Positions 33,864 to 46,163 are shown, counted from the stretch's first letter. The stretch is 64,000 nt of DNA from Piliocolobus tephrosceles (GCF_002776525.5 NC_045443.1:58521277-58585276), one strand, 5' to 3'. The notes: a model not told the origin generated them from the letters alone. Made by a program: numbers and translations.

Positions 33864-36800
33864 GCAATTTGGAATGTTTTTTAGCATCTCTCCACTATAT
33901 CATAGTTTTGGTTATGTTCAGTGAAATTAAATTTAAAATGAGATTTTATTTTTAAACATGCCATATTTTGTGGTTGCGAGGTTTTTTACAGTATGATAGT
34001 CATCTTTATTAATAGCATCAGATATGTCATTATCCAAATTGCATTCCCTAAATATAACTCCATATATTAAAAGTCTGATTTCATTTAACCCACTTGTTGA
34101 TCTATTTCTGCATATCATATGAAACTTAGATTACTATTACCAGTTTTAATCATGTGTTCAACACCATATCTTTTTTATTTCTATATTGTACACATTTATC
34201 TAATTACTCAGATCTCTCCCAGAGTGTGAGCCAGGAAAATAAAACAAAATGAAAAATTACATTAATAATTAGCCAATTTAGCTAATTAATAACTATGGTA
34301 AGAATCAAAAGGTGAAAGTTTTTGGACAGAATTAAACTTGTGGCTTATTTAATTTTTCATATAAACCTAATTGCCAAACAAATACGTTAATTTGTTAGAA
34401 AGTCTCAATATGTAAACAATTCCTACATATTTTATTAACTGAAATTAAATAGTCATCCAGCAAAATGGCTGTTCGCAACTAACGATCTAGAGGAAAGTTA
34501 CGCAGTACCTAATCCTTATGCAAAGAATGTGGTTGCAACGAAAGCCATACAAACAAAACAATAAATTTAATTTATTTATTTTATTGCTCTGCAAACATAT
34601 TTCATATCTCTTTCCACACTATGCTATCCACCATTATTAAAATAATTTCCTAAGCATCTATCAAAAATCATCTATATCACAACATTTCTGTGGGATATTT
34701 TAAAATAAAAAAGTTGTTTAACTTTTATACAGATGAATGTGTGCAAAATATTTGTGCGAGGTCATTGCAATCCATCAAAATCTCTACTTGTTAATTATAT
34801 TTTTACAAGCTCTACTAATATACTTATAGTGTTTACTATAATAGGGCTATTTAGTTAAAATATATAAAAATCAAAATTAATATAGTTACATTTAAAACAT
34901 TTTCAAAAATTCAAAGTATTTATTCTCCAACAGATAATTAAAAGTCTTAAAAGAAAAAAAATCCAATATTTGAAGAAAAACCGATCTTCATTTCAGTATA
35001 TTAATTTTTAAAAGTCTGACTTTAAAGATGTTCTGTATCATTAGGGTCCCATTAAATATATAGCAGGTGTTCAGAGATTTGGCTATTTAAGATTTAAAGT
35101 GCAATAAGTACCTGAGCCAAATAAGCCACGGGACTTGACTTACTCCCTGACCATATGAGAGTTTCCCCTAAGGCCAAATTTGCCTTCTGAAACAAAATTT
35201 ACCCTCAACTGAACCTTTTCAACTGTACGAACTTTAGACAAGACCGTTCTTTCTCAGTTTAGAATCCTAAGCAGATTGAGCTGCATTTCTGAAAGCACTC
35301 TTGAAACCTACTGATGAGAAGTCATGCCTAACTTCTGACAATTAAAGCATTTTTCTGGCTGTTGCGTATTGTAGGACAGTCAGCTAATTACTTTATGTTT
35401 ATGTTTTTTAAAGATACGTCCTTGGCAATTCCATAGTGTCTTCCCTATGCCAAGATTTAAATGGATCCAGCCCAGTCATATGCAGCACAGCACTGGCAAC
35501 ACACTAAAAGCTCTATTCACCTTCTTCCCTAATCTACATCTTTCTTGTACCCTACTCTGCCCTGATCATATTTCCCAGGAACCAAATGGGCACTGTTGCT
35601 TTGGCCACTTTGGGTGTAATTTCTACTTTCAGTCAGTGACATGCCATGCTATCTCACTAATTAATATGTACATCCCTTTAGTTCATCAACACGCATCACC
35701 AGATAACCAGTTCTCTTTCTGTCTGCTCCAGATCCATTTGCTGCCAATCTAAAGAGGGCAGTTAAATAACTCTATCTTCCTTGTTAGCATGAGGCTAAAT
35801 TAAATCTGGAATGAATTATATAATAAAAATATTTATTCTATCAAAAAACAACATAGTAATAACAATTACAGTTTTATTTGTTAAGTAAAGCAGATGAAGA
35901 ATTCAAAATATTGTATAAATAGATGTTGGGATCCATCTTTCCCAAATTTGACAAATATTCTCTGAATTCTAAAAAGGTCACCTTTTAACTAAACAGGTGC
36001 AAAAATTACTATAAGCTTTGCAAGGTAATGTACGGCACAACATATACAAATTTAATAAGTAGAGAAACGTTTTATAAAAATGATTTTCACAATCTTTAGA
36101 CAATTCTCAATAATCATGCCATTAACAAAATAAATAATTTTTCATATATTTAGAATATTAAAAATGTGGAATAAATGAAAGCATGAGACCCTGCTTGGCT
36201 GAACTGTAAACAATTTTCTGACTTATCATTGGGTCCTACAACCTCTCACCTCTGTTATTTCTATATCCATTTGAATATTACAACTCCAGAAATGCAATAT
36301 TTTGGGAAGAGGAGATCATTTGGCAGTGCAATTCTTCCTGGAATTTATAGCAGACTAATACATTTCTACAACTCAGTAAAGACTCAGGAATATCACTCAG
36401 ACATGATTATGGGTGCATAGATTACATCATAGTATTTCAAAGAACTACAGACTATATTTAATTCTGTCATAGTAAAAAATTCTAAAAGTCATAGAAGATT
36501 TAATTTTAATCCACATGTGACAAACAATTGAAAGACATTAGAAATGGAGTGAGAGACTGTTCTCCAAATTTTGATTTGAACAAATGAATCTGCATTGGCT
36601 CAAATGGACAGTTAGGAATGATAAAAGTGTTTCACAGGCTCTACTCACCTATACATTTACCACATGTAGATAATATCCCTTATTTCAGAATATATAACTA
36701 GGAAAAAAGTAACAAGACTACTAAAATAATTTGAAGCACAAGCAAAAGGATCATTACTCTGAAAACCCAGAAGAATAAGGGAATACCCAAACTATTAACA

Positions 36801-38079
36801 GCAGGAAATAACATTTTAGGAATCATGTGTTTGGGTCAAAAGGAATAATGAAGTCATAAACAGAATATAGAAGATAGTTTCAATAAAAATTAGATCAAAA
36901 GGAACAAGTTAAAAATGGTAAAATAAAGACAAAGAGAAAGGATGGTAGCCCCTAAAATAAGAAAAGAAAGCAAACATACCATGAGATGAATGCAGAAGAT
37001 TGTTAAAGCATGTGTTGGTATGAGTAAAGAGAAGATATGATGCTGCAGAACATGGAAACATGCACGCTTAAAATACTTGAAAAAAGTTAGAATGCATAAA
37101 GAGAAGGAAAAAAAGAAAAAAATGCTTGGCATAAAGTATAAAAAACAAGAACTAATCTGTAAATTGTAGTCATACCTACGGTTGTCAGAAAAAAATACAT
37201 TATCTCTCTTTTCCTTTCTTCTTTCCTTCTTTTTTATTGATTAATTGATTGCTACACCTGGCAACCCTAGTTGTATTTAAAAGAATTAATAAAGGTGGGG
37301 AGGAAGGTCAAATAAAATAAAAACAGCAACAAATGAACTTTGCTGTACTATAAACGAACAATATAACTCACTGAAGGGACACGAGGAAAATAAACATAAA
37401 TAATGCTGTAAAACTATATTTTGACTATACTCTCTAAGGCTAAACATAAAAAAAGAACTCTCCACAAATATTGCACCCTATTTAACAATTCTAAGGTCAT
37501 TTTATGTATATTCTAGGTTTAAGCAAATAACTATATATTGTACAATGAGAACAGGTTTCTTACTATTGTAGAAAGCAGTCATAAATACAAAGGGCTAGAA
37601 TGTGCCCTGTGGTATAGACATGTATTGGAAGTATCAGTATGAAGTCACAGTTTTATATTTACTTACACACATACACATACATACATATACTATATATAGA
37701 TGAAGATGTATACACTAATTTTATGTTGCACTCTCCTTTCTCAGGGGAAAAATCCCTCTATTATGAGGATAATGTGTTAACCAAAATAAATGAATAAAAG
37801 GAAAAAGACATAACATCTAGGATGTAGAAATCCAGCACAGCTGTGAGGCTAAGGAAATTGCCAGCATAAGGGTAAAGAGAAGCACAAAGATAAGAATTGT
37901 GCATGAGGCTTAGTGATCAACCAGTTCCGATAAGAAAAGAAGGATGTAGGATTCCAGTAAGAATGTGTTAAACAGAAAAAATTGATGTGCTGGATCATCT
38001 GATTTTTTTTATATTGAGAGGATTACATCTCTGGCAAAAAGATGTGAGGAAATTATTACTAGATAAAAAGCAGCATATT
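33864..38079. other. Intergenic AT-rich DNA, mostly unassigned
   Basis: More than 4 kb of AT-rich DNA. The part after about 36900 may be the 5' region of the old L1 that follows. An ACAT/ACAC-rich microsatellite lies near 37665-37700. A 101-codon frame at 35447-35752 sits in a less AT-rich patch (35440-35760) with no recognised domain. Confidence 0.4.
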
Positions 38080-38924
38080 AAAACTGAGGCTGTTATTAAT
38101 TCTAATAAATTTTTAAAAGATACACTGGAAAAGACAAGTAATCACAATGTTTGACATCATGTTTCTCGAGAGCATATTGGAAACAAGATGATAATAGAAT
38201 TTTTAAAGAATAGAAGAAAAATAACTTTGAGCTTGTAACTTTATGTCTAGCTAAATTATTATTTGAAAACATGGCATAATAAAAATATTTCCATGCATTC
38301 CTGAGATGATTGATCTCATGAAGATCTACCAGGAAGACATGTTGGATGAAGTCCTCAGATAATAAGGGAAACAAATCCAGAGATTGTGGGAAAAGACACG
38401 TAAGAGTATTCAATAAGAATTTTTCTAATTAAGGTCAATTACCATAAAAATAAAGAATACATAAGCTGACAGAATAAAATTTCATCTATTCAATGGAAAA
38501 CAGAAATAGAGAGAAACAATAACACAGAGAAGTATAGTAATTGAAAACTTTTCAAGACTCACTTATTAAAATCCAGATGCTCTTAGACAGAATGAAAAAT
38601 AAAATAATATTGAGGTATACATTGCCGTCAAGTGGCACACATATAAAAAGCAATAGTGGGACTGAAGATAAAGGGATTTAAAAAAGAATAGGCAAAAATG
38701 AATTAAAATGACATCAGCCTAACAATCTTAATATCTGAAAAAAAACAAAGCAAAAAAAAAATCATAAATCAAAGAAAGAAATTATATGCTTATAAAACGA
38801 AAAGTAGAGTAGAAAGATACTACTACCATAGTAGCATAGGTATCTAAAAATTCAGCTTCAAAATATATCAAGCAAAAGCTGGTATGATAGAGAGATATTA
38901 ATATCTTTAAATCCGAATTTGGCA
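38080..38924 (+). mobile_element. Old L1, 5' to early ORF2 part
   Basis: Blocks around 38270-38350 and 38845-38920 (TTCAGCTTCAAAATATATCA, GCAAAAGCTGGTATGATAGA) match sense L1 sequence upstream of and within early ORF2. It is interrupted at 38925 by a DNA transposon and resumes at 39269. Confidence 0.55.
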
Positions 38925-39268
38925 AACTATGGACCGTGGACCAAATCCTGCCTATCACGTATTTGTGTAAATAAATCTTTACTGGGACACATAGTCTATA
39001 TTTAGTGCTTTAGCACTACAATGATAGAGTAGAGTAGGTTTCACAGAGGCCATTTGACCCATGTAGCAAAAAAATGGTCACAAGCTTTCTTTTGAGAGTA
39101 GTAAAAATATTCTAAAATTGATTGTGATCGATGTAAAAGTCTGTGAATATGCTAAAAACCATTGAGTTGTAAAATTTAAGTGAAATGTACTGTATGTGAT
39201 TTATATCTCAATAAAACTGTTTTTAAAAGTTACTATCTGGCTTTTTAAAGAAAAAGTTGCCAATTCCT
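38925..39268 (+). mobile_element. DNA transposon nested in L1 and itself split
   Basis: Starts GGCAAACTATGGACCGTGGA, continues with TGTGTAAATAAATCTTTACT, and ends AAAGTTGCCAATTCCTG, so the two ends are inverted relatives (AATTTGGCAAACT versus AAGTTGCCAATT). This is a common old non-autonomous DNA transposon (consensus GGTCAGCAAACTACGGCCCG as I recall it). Its middle holds an L1 3' end. Confidence 0.75.
39095..39233 (+). mobile_element. 5'-truncated L1M 3' end inside DNA transposon
   Basis: GTGAATATGCTAAAAACCATT and GTGATTTATATCTCAATAAAA match the last bases of L1M 3' UTRs. It lies between the two halves of the DNA transposon, so it inserted into it. Confidence 0.75.
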
Positions 39269-39480
39269 GATATAAACAATACAAATGCTAAGTTCCAGTT
39301 CTTAAATATTCATAGAACTCTATACCCCATAGAGAATGCACCTTCTTTTCAAGCACACATAGAATATTTATGAAATAACACATTCTAAGCCCCAAGAAGG
39401 AAGCTTCAAAAATGAAGGAAAGAAGATTCAACATTTCAATATTATAATATTAAATTACACATTCATTGTTAAAGAATAAT
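39269..39480 (+). mobile_element. Old L1 ORF2 part, resumed
   Basis: ATGCACCTTCTTTTCAAGCA and CACACATAGAATATTTATGA match early ORF2 sense sequence that follows the part at 38845-38924. Confidence 0.65.
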
Positions 39481-40204
39481 TTAAAAAGTCACTATGTATG
39501 AAAACCAAATAATATAAAATAACTTTTGGGCTTAAGAAAGGAATAAATTACTAATTGAAAATTAGTAATAAATCTATGAAAATAAATGAACACCACCCAA
39601 ATAAGACCAAGCAAAGGTGACTTATCTGGACTTGCAAAGGAGTCAGTCACTATCACTTGCATTTGGTAGAGACTCAAAGGCAGACAAAGAGTGAAAAAAG
39701 TTATAGTGGAAAAAAAGAAGATTTCAGATATGTCCTGATTAGAAGCTGTTGACATGAGGAAGCTGGAGGTTGATCTTAAGTTGAAGGTAAAACAAAATTA
39801 GGAAAAACACAGGGAACATGAAAGTTATTTAATCAACTCCTGCTATGTTTGGTCAATTGCTATGAAGGTTGTGGTTTCACTTCCTGGACAATTTGCTACA
39901 AAGGTTATGATTGGGCTTCCTGAGCTGGTTGCTGCAGATTGTGGGTCTGGGTTCTGTTTTTACATATATTCTAGTCACGGTCCATTAAAATATTCAGTCT
40001 CTTTGAAAATATCTTAGAGACATCACTGCATTATATTATAAAACAGAGAATGAGACTGTTTAAAAATGAACAAATTGGATAATTCTCCCAATATATTAGA
40101 TAAAAGAGCCACAAAGTGAATCCACAAATCAAGGAATAAAAACATAACAAACAAGAAAGGAATGAAAAGGAGGATAAGAGGAAAGCTGAGAAATTTAACA
40201 AAAA
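39481..40204. other. Intergenic DNA with a 36-base triple repeat
   Basis: Unassigned except for the degenerate tandem repeat at 39852-39957. Confidence 0.45.
39852..39957. repeat. Three imperfect 36-base tandem units
   Basis: Units begin CAATTGCTATGAAGGTTGTGG, CAATTTGCTACAAAGGTTATG and TGGTTGCTGCAGATTGTGGG (each cited in part), each ending near (T)TTCCTG or GTTCTG. Confidence 0.7.
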
Positions 40205-40355
40205 TCTATTTTTCCTATAATAGCCTAGAGGCCTTACATAATCTAATCTCCATTGTCACCCCATTAATTATACAAACGTTTCTCTTACTACTTCCACTCC
40301 TGCTCCACTGGGCCACCAGCCTTGTGAATTTCTTCTGTGGGTTTAGTATGAAATT
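40205..40355 (+). mobile_element. L2 fragment
   Basis: AGAGGCCTTACATAATCTAA followed by CTGCTCCACTGGGCCACCAG matches the L2 order (GGCCCTACATGATCTGGCC then CACTCCAGCCACACTGGCC). Diverged. Confidence 0.6.
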
Positions 40356-40924
40356 TTAACTTTAGTTGTGGATGAGGTAAAGTTTTCTGTCCATTATTGG
40401 GAACCATTTGTTTATAACAGATATATAATAGCGTATATTTTATGCTACTTTTAAGAGATATGCCTAATTATAAGGACATAGAATGTTTGAAATGACTAGG
40501 CTAGGAAAAGATACAGTATGCAAATATGAACCAAAGAAAGTTCATATATTAATTATTCAAGTGATTAGAACTTAAGTGTCTGTTTCTCAAAGGTTCCGTA
40601 AACTTGCCTATAACAGCATCTAGTCTTGTGCTTTTTTTGTGGGCAGATTTCTAATTTCTTTTCTTCAAAGATTTTAGACCTATTAAAGCTGATCATTTCT
40701 TGTTCTTAAATACATACAGGTTTTTAAAAATACCCATTCTGTCTAAGATTTAAAATGTATTGGTTCAAAATCATTTAAAGCACCTCATTATGTTTTTACA
40801 AATTTATCATGTCAAAATTGTGTCTTCTTCAATATAAGTATATAAGTATTGCTTAATTATGCCTTACCTATTTTTCTCCTGATAGACGTTCCCAGAATTT
40901 TTCTGTATTGTAGTCTCTAAACAA
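40356..40924. other. AT-rich DNA, possibly antisense old L1
   Basis: T-rich sequence with weak likeness to antisense L1 ORF2; the same likeness continues after the AluY to about 41480. Not firm enough to assign. Confidence 0.3.
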
Positions 40925-41224
40925 TTTTTTTTTTTTTTTTTTTGAGACGGAGTCTCGCTCAGTCGCCCAGGCTGGAGTGCAGTGGCGCGATCTCAGCTCA
41001 TTGCAAGCTCCTCCTCCCGGGTTCACACCATCCTTCTGCCTCAGCGTCCCGAGTAGCTGGAACTACAGACACCCGCCACCACGCCCGGCTAATTTTTTGC
41101 ATTTTTATTAGAGACGGGGTTTCACCGTGTTAGCCGGGATGGTCTCGATCTCCTGACCTCGTGATCCGCCCGCCTCGGCCTCCCAAAGTACTGGGATTAC
41201 AGGTGTGAGCCACTGCGCCCTACT
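40925..41224 (-). mobile_element. AluY, full length
   Basis: T tail, GAGACGGAGTCTCGCTCAGT, TTCACCGTGTTAGCCGGGAT and TCGATCTCCTGACCTCGTGA, the last being typical of AluY. Flanking direct repeats TCTAAACAATTTTT occur at 40916-40929 and 41225-41238. Low divergence makes this the youngest Alu in the window. Confidence 0.95.
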
Positions 41225-41238
41225 TCTAAACAATTTTT

Positions 41239-41974
41239 TTAAATTACTGATGCCATCTATTGTATTTTTCTGTGTTGTTTATTTCTTCTAGTTTTTAAAA
41301 TAATTTATACCTTTTTAGTTTTTTTAAGATTATCTTTTTTTCCTTTAAATTGCTGGAGTTGTGTGCTAAATATGTTAACTTTTAATTTTTCTTGGTTTCT
41401 TGCTTTTAAAAAATATATCATAAATCTTTCTTATGATTAAATATTTTACAGAATAAGTTTGCAACAAGGATAATAAAGCACTCTTATTTCTGTGTTTAAC
41501 CAGATGCAATATTTTTGCATTTTATTATAAAGGATTTAGTCTCACATTCATTCATTTTTTATGTACTTTTCTTAGCACTGAGAATGTTCCAGAGCATTGT
41601 AATATCAGTTTCTCCTTAAAGATACATTTACAAGTGGGTAGTATAAATTTACACTTCATACTCACTCTTGAGATGTTGATTTGTATTACTATGATATTTT
41701 CAACATTTTTCAGCATGTTTCTTAATGATATGCTCCCCAAATGAAAGACTAAAAAAAGAAAAAAGAAAGACCCAAGGCACGGAAACAGATAATCCAAAGG
41801 GAGTAAGAATCGATGTTCCAATCAGCTATTCTGTAATCTTGCTTTCAAATATGAATAGACAGCTAAGGTTATCTGAGAAACGCTCAGAAACGTAGAGTGT
41901 TGGGGAAACTTGAGGTAAAGACTGCAGCAAACAAACTGAACAGCAACTTCAGTTTGAGAGCCATGTTCTACATT
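41239..41974. other. Intergenic AT-rich DNA
   Basis: Weak antisense L1 likeness to about 41480; nothing recognised after that. Confidence 0.35.
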
Positions 41975-42200
41975 TAGACTGCCTGGGTTGAAATAACTTC
42001 AAATCTTAGTAGCTATGTTACCTTAGTAGCTCAGTAAATTATTCAAGTTCTCAAAGCTCAGTTTTATGATAAGAATTCTTGTAAGCGTTTCTACCTCTTA
42101 AGGTGTTTTGTGGATTTATTAAATTATCCACATAAAACGTTTATTCCAGTGCTTGGAAGAGAATATCAGCCAGTGATAAGTGGTAATTATTATTATTTTT
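41975..42200 (+). mobile_element. MIR
   Basis: TAGACTGCCTGGGTTGAAAT, AGTAGCTATGTTACCTTAG, AGCTCAGTTTTATGATAAG and the AGTGCTTGGAAGAG block follow the MIR sense order, ending in ATTATTATTATTTTT. Confidence 0.75.
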
Positions 42201-42359
42201 ATCTCCCCACTTGAGTACAAGTAAGTGTATATTGTAAACCCAACTCACAGAAATTTCCCTTTTTTAGAATTTCCTGAGCAACCTTATCTATGCCGCAAAA
42301 CTCTGCAGCACTACTTTTTTGCCCATAGCCTAGAGTTGCACTATTAGTGCTGAATATCA

Positions 42360-42515
42360 CTATCACTAGAATAGTGAATAGTGCAACTATTCATGTGTGG
42401 CTATTTAAATTTAAATTCATAAAGTTTAATAAAATTTAAAATTCAGCTTCTCAGTTATACTTGTCCTATTTCAAGTACCAAATATCAATGTGTGGCTAGT
42501 AGCTACCATAATGGA
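42360..42515 (-). mobile_element. Old hAT-like DNA transposon fragment
   Basis: ATTCAGCTTCTCAGTTATAC, CCTATTTCAAGTACCAAATA and GTGTGGCTAGTAGCTACCAT are the reverse complement of the family seen at 13195-13425. Confidence 0.6.
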
Positions 42516-42798
42516 TCATCACAAAAAGTTCTCATGGTCAGCAACAACAGAGGGAGACATGCAATTTGAAGGTGAGCCAATCACATTCTTTCTCATAGGA
42601 GAAATGTGAATGAAGAAACAAGCCCAGAAGCAGTTAAGAAAAATTTCCATTGGTATCAACATTCCAGAAAGAATGCCACAAACTCCTGATGCTGGGTGTG
42701 AGGAGAGGTCCTGGTTAACTGAACTTCCCACAGCCTGGGTATTGAGCAATTCCTTAGACTTTTCAGTGTACCGTCGTAGATAGTAAAATGGAGCACTT
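42516..42798. other. Short intergenic stretch, nothing recognised
   Basis: About 280 bases with no assigned repeat or gene. Confidence 0.4.
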
Positions 42799-43114
42799 GT
42801 TTTTTTTTTTTTTTTTTTTTTGAGACAGAGTCTTGTTCTGTCCCCCAGGCTAGAGTGCATGCAGTGGTGGGATGATAGGTCACTGTAACCTCTGTTTCCC
42901 GGGTTCAAAAAATCCTCCTGCTTCAGCTTCCCGAGTAACTAGGACTACAAGTGCATACCACCACTGCTGGCTATTTGTGTGTTGTTTCCATTTATTGTAG
43001 AGATGGGGTCTTGCTATGTTGCCCAGGCTGGTCTCAAACTCCAGATCTCAAGCAATCTGCCAGCCTTGCCTCCCAAAGTGTTGGGATTACAGACATGAGC
43101 CACAGCACCTGGCT
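42799..43114 (-). mobile_element. AluJ, full length
   Basis: T22-type tail, GAGACAGAGTCTTGTTCTGT, both arms, end AGCACCTGGCT. ACTTGTT occurs on both sides as a short probable TSD. High divergence. Confidence 0.92.
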
Positions 43115-43700
43115 CTACTTGTTACAAAAATCTTCTCCCAATTGGTTGCTTTTCTTTTTGTTTTGCTAGTGAATGATTTTCAACTGAAGAGTTTTGTTTT
43201 TTTATTAAGTTCAATCTGCTTATGATTTTATCACCACTGAAATTAATGACATAATGACTTAGAAAGTCCTGTCCTTTCCTCCAGTCAAAATGTTTTCCAG
43301 TACTTTCATAGGTTCATGTTAATATTTGTCTCATTTCTTATTTCTAAATTTCTTATTTAATAAAATTCATTCCCCAAAGTGTCACTGTTGAGTCTGGGCT
43401 TGAGTTTATTGGTGTAGGCAATACAAACAATGATAAATAATTTAAAGTATGAAAAAAGCTATAAAGTGACAATTAAGTTTCCTGACACACTCGACCCACA
43501 CCCTGCAAAGGTAAACACATTATCAGTTTTGTGTTCTGTACTTCCAGAGACAATTTTCTCGTTTTTGATATTGTTTAAAGGTAGATATTTAATCAAATTT
43601 TAATGTATTCTGCTTTGAGGTAGAATTCCACTTTTGTTCAAATAGTCAATTATTCAACACTATTTATTTTAGCATAGCCCATTATTTTTCCAGAAATTTT
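43115..43700 (-). mobile_element. Antisense L1M fragments
   Basis: CTTCTCCCAATTGGTTGCTT, CAACTGAAGAGTTTTG and TTGTTCAAATAGTCAATTATTC match the reverse complement of old L1 ORF2. A piece between about 43390 and 43600 (CCACACCCTGCAAAGGTAAA) resembles a different antisense L1 3' stretch, so two fragments may adjoin. Confidence 0.5.
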
Positions 43701-45078
43701 TTAATGTCAGTATCTCATATAATTCCCTAATTATACCTAAATCATTCTTAACATCTCTTTCATAACACTGACCTACTCCATTTTCCTATGCTCACACCAT
43801 TTGTCAAATATTTCCAAAATTATTTGTGGAAAGACAGGGTGGGGTAGAATTAAGTAGAGATTTAACAGAAAAATTAACTGTTTATATAATAGCTGGTTTG
43901 TGACAGGATGAGATTCTCCTTGTTGTTTTTATTTTTCACCATCCTTGTATCTAGAGGAATGTCAGAATCAAATCTGTAAGTTCCACATAATATTCATTGG
44001 GAATTGGTTTAAATTCATAAAATAATTAGGAAAAAGGTATTTTATAGCAAAAAAAAAAATGAAGTCTTCAAGAAAAAATAGACCATATATACAGAAGTTT
44101 TCTTAATTGTAAACTACTAATCAATTATTAAATAAAATTTCAAATTTTGTAGGAAAATATTAAGCATAAAATATAAAGCATCCCTGACATGAAACAATAT
44201 TCTTTTTGGTACACTGTTGAATACCTTTTGTAATTACAAAGTGGCTAAGTTAGATTGCAATTGTATATTTAGTAAAGGAATGTTGAGTAAACTCCAAGAG
44301 AATGAGTGCATTTTTTTCAAAACATAAACAATGAAGTTATTGCATATGTAGACAGGTGTGGAGTAGGTCAAAGTGTCAGTGATGTAACAATTTGTTTCTT
44401 TGACTCACACACTTCACTTGAAATGATGGATGTCCTAGTGTCTCCTGGCATTTTAGGCTTTGACATACTATTTCAAACTTGGATCTTACCTATTCACATC
44501 ATTATGGGGTTGTCATTACGTCTTTAAAGGTATAATTTTATAAGTCATAAAAGTGAGTTTGTGTTGTTATGGCCATTCTTTCTTTAGAGACAGGTAATTA
44601 CAAGTGTATCTTCATAACATTCTCCTCCCAGTCACTCCAGGGAACTCTTTAGAATGGTTTCCTGCCTTAGCTTCTTCACATGTGAAACATTTTCCTATTA
44701 GTTCTGGCATGATTTCCCTTAGTTTTGGGAAGCTGATCAAATTCCAACAATCAAAAAATAGGACTAAATAGATATTTAACAATGGCATAAAAAATAAAAA
44801 CACTGAAACAGTGTGGTATGTCTAATCTACCTACAGTGCAATCTTGGCCCTCATGGAATATGTATTATACAAAGTTCTAATGGTAAAATGGTAAAAACAA
44901 AAACATTTGGTTTTAAATTAGTATTAAAAAAATGATCAAGGATGTTTATTCACTTATTTGTGACTGGAAGAGAAAAAGACTTGTTCCACCCTCACAATCA
45001 GGTGTGCCAACAATAAAAACTGACTTTGAGCTCAGACTGCAGCTGTTTGGCTCTTACTCCAGACCACATGTCTGAGTC
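43701..45078. other. Intergenic DNA, nothing recognised
   Basis: AT-rich; no repeat or gene assigned up to the TSD of the following L1. Confidence 0.4.
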
Positions 45079-45091
45079 TAAAGCTGTTAGC

Positions 45092-46113
45092 TGTGCAGAA
45101 GCTCTTTAGTTTCTGCACAGCAAAAGAAACTACCATCAGAGTGAACAGGTAACCTACAGAATGGGAGAAAATTTTTGCAATCTATTCATCTGACAAAGGG
45201 CTAATATCCAGAACCTACAAAGAACTCAAACAAATTTACAAGAAAAAAACAAACAACCCCATCAAAAAGTAGGCAAAGGATATGAACAGACATTTCTCAA
45301 AAGAAGACATTCATACAGCCAACAGACACATGAAAAAATGCTCATCATCACTGGCCATCAGAGAAATGCAAATCAAAACCACAATGAGATACCATCTCAC
45401 ACCACTTAGAATGGCAATCATTCAAAAGTCAGGAAACAACAGATGCTGGAGAGGATGTGGAGAAATAGAAACACTTTTACACTGTTGGTGGGACTGTAAA
45501 CTAGTTCAACCATTATGGAAAACAGTATGGCGATTCCTCAAGGATCTAGAACTAGATGTACCATATGACCCAGCCATCCCATTACTGGGTATATACCCAA
45601 AGGATTATAAATCATGATGCTATAAAGACACATGCACACGTATGTTTATTGCAGCACTATTCACAATAGCAAAGACTTGGAATCAACCCAAATGTCCATC
45701 TGTGACAGACTGGATTAAGCAAATGTGGCACATATACACCATGGAATACTATGCAGCCATAAAAAAGGATGAGTTTGTGTCCTTTGTAGGGACATGGATG
45801 CAGCTGGAAACCATCATTCTTAGCAAACTATCACAGGAACAGAAAACCAAACACCGCATGTTGTCACTCATAGGTGGGAACTGAACAATGAGATCACTTG
45901 GACTCGGGAAGGGGAACATCACACACCGGGACCTATCATGGGGAGCGGGGAGGGCGGAGGGATTGCATTGGGAGTTATACCTGATGTAAATGACAAGTTG
46001 ATGGGTGCAGCACACCAACGTGGCACAAGTATACATATGTAACAAACCTGCATGTTATGCACATGTACCCTAGAACTTAAAGTATAATAATAATAAATAA
46101 ATAAATAAATAAA
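45092..46113 (+). mobile_element. L1PA-type 3' end with tiny 5' inversion
   Basis: Primate L1, 5'-truncated, ending with GCACATGTACCCTAGAACTT and an (AATA)n tail. The 13-base TSD TAAAGCTGTTAGC is at 45079-45091 and 46114-46126. The first 20 or so bases (45092-45112) are L1 in reverse orientation and overlap the start of the forward part (TTCTGCACAGC). This is an extremely short twin-priming inversion. 3' UTR features suggest an older L1PA subfamily rather than the youngest. Confidence 0.95.
45111..45884 (+). pseudogene. L1 ORF2 C-terminal remnant
   Basis: Encodes the end of L1 ORF2p, which in an intact element is endonuclease, reverse transcriptase and a C-terminal cysteine-rich domain. Here only the C-terminal part is present. 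The frame opens at 45282 and includes the C-x3-C-x7-H-x4-C pattern (CWRGCGEIETLLHCWWDC). It is broken by stops at 45270-45272 (TAG where tryptophan is expected) and 45615-45617 (TGA where cysteine is expected), then continues from 45618 to the natural stop at 45882-45884 (ending SLIGGN). There is no promoter or 5' part, so it is inactive. Confidence 0.9.
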
Positions 46114-46144
46114 TAAAGCTGTTAGCAATGATACTGCCACAGAC

Positions 46145-46163
46145 GGGGGGGGGGGGGGGGGGG
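46145..46163. repeat. Poly-G run of 19
   Basis: Nineteen uninterrupted G on the plus strand, 19 bases after the right TSD of the L1. Such long pure G runs are rare in primate DNA and can form quadruplex structures. Slippage or a sequencing artefact are alternatives. Confidence 0.9.

Noticed and set aside
35440..35760. Possible exon in a less AT-rich patch
   Set aside because: 101-codon frame without a domain, without convincing splice sites or neighbours.
40600..41480. Antisense L1 ORF2 around the AluY
   Set aside because: Some word-level likeness to old L1, but AT-rich DNA gives this by chance; left as possible only.
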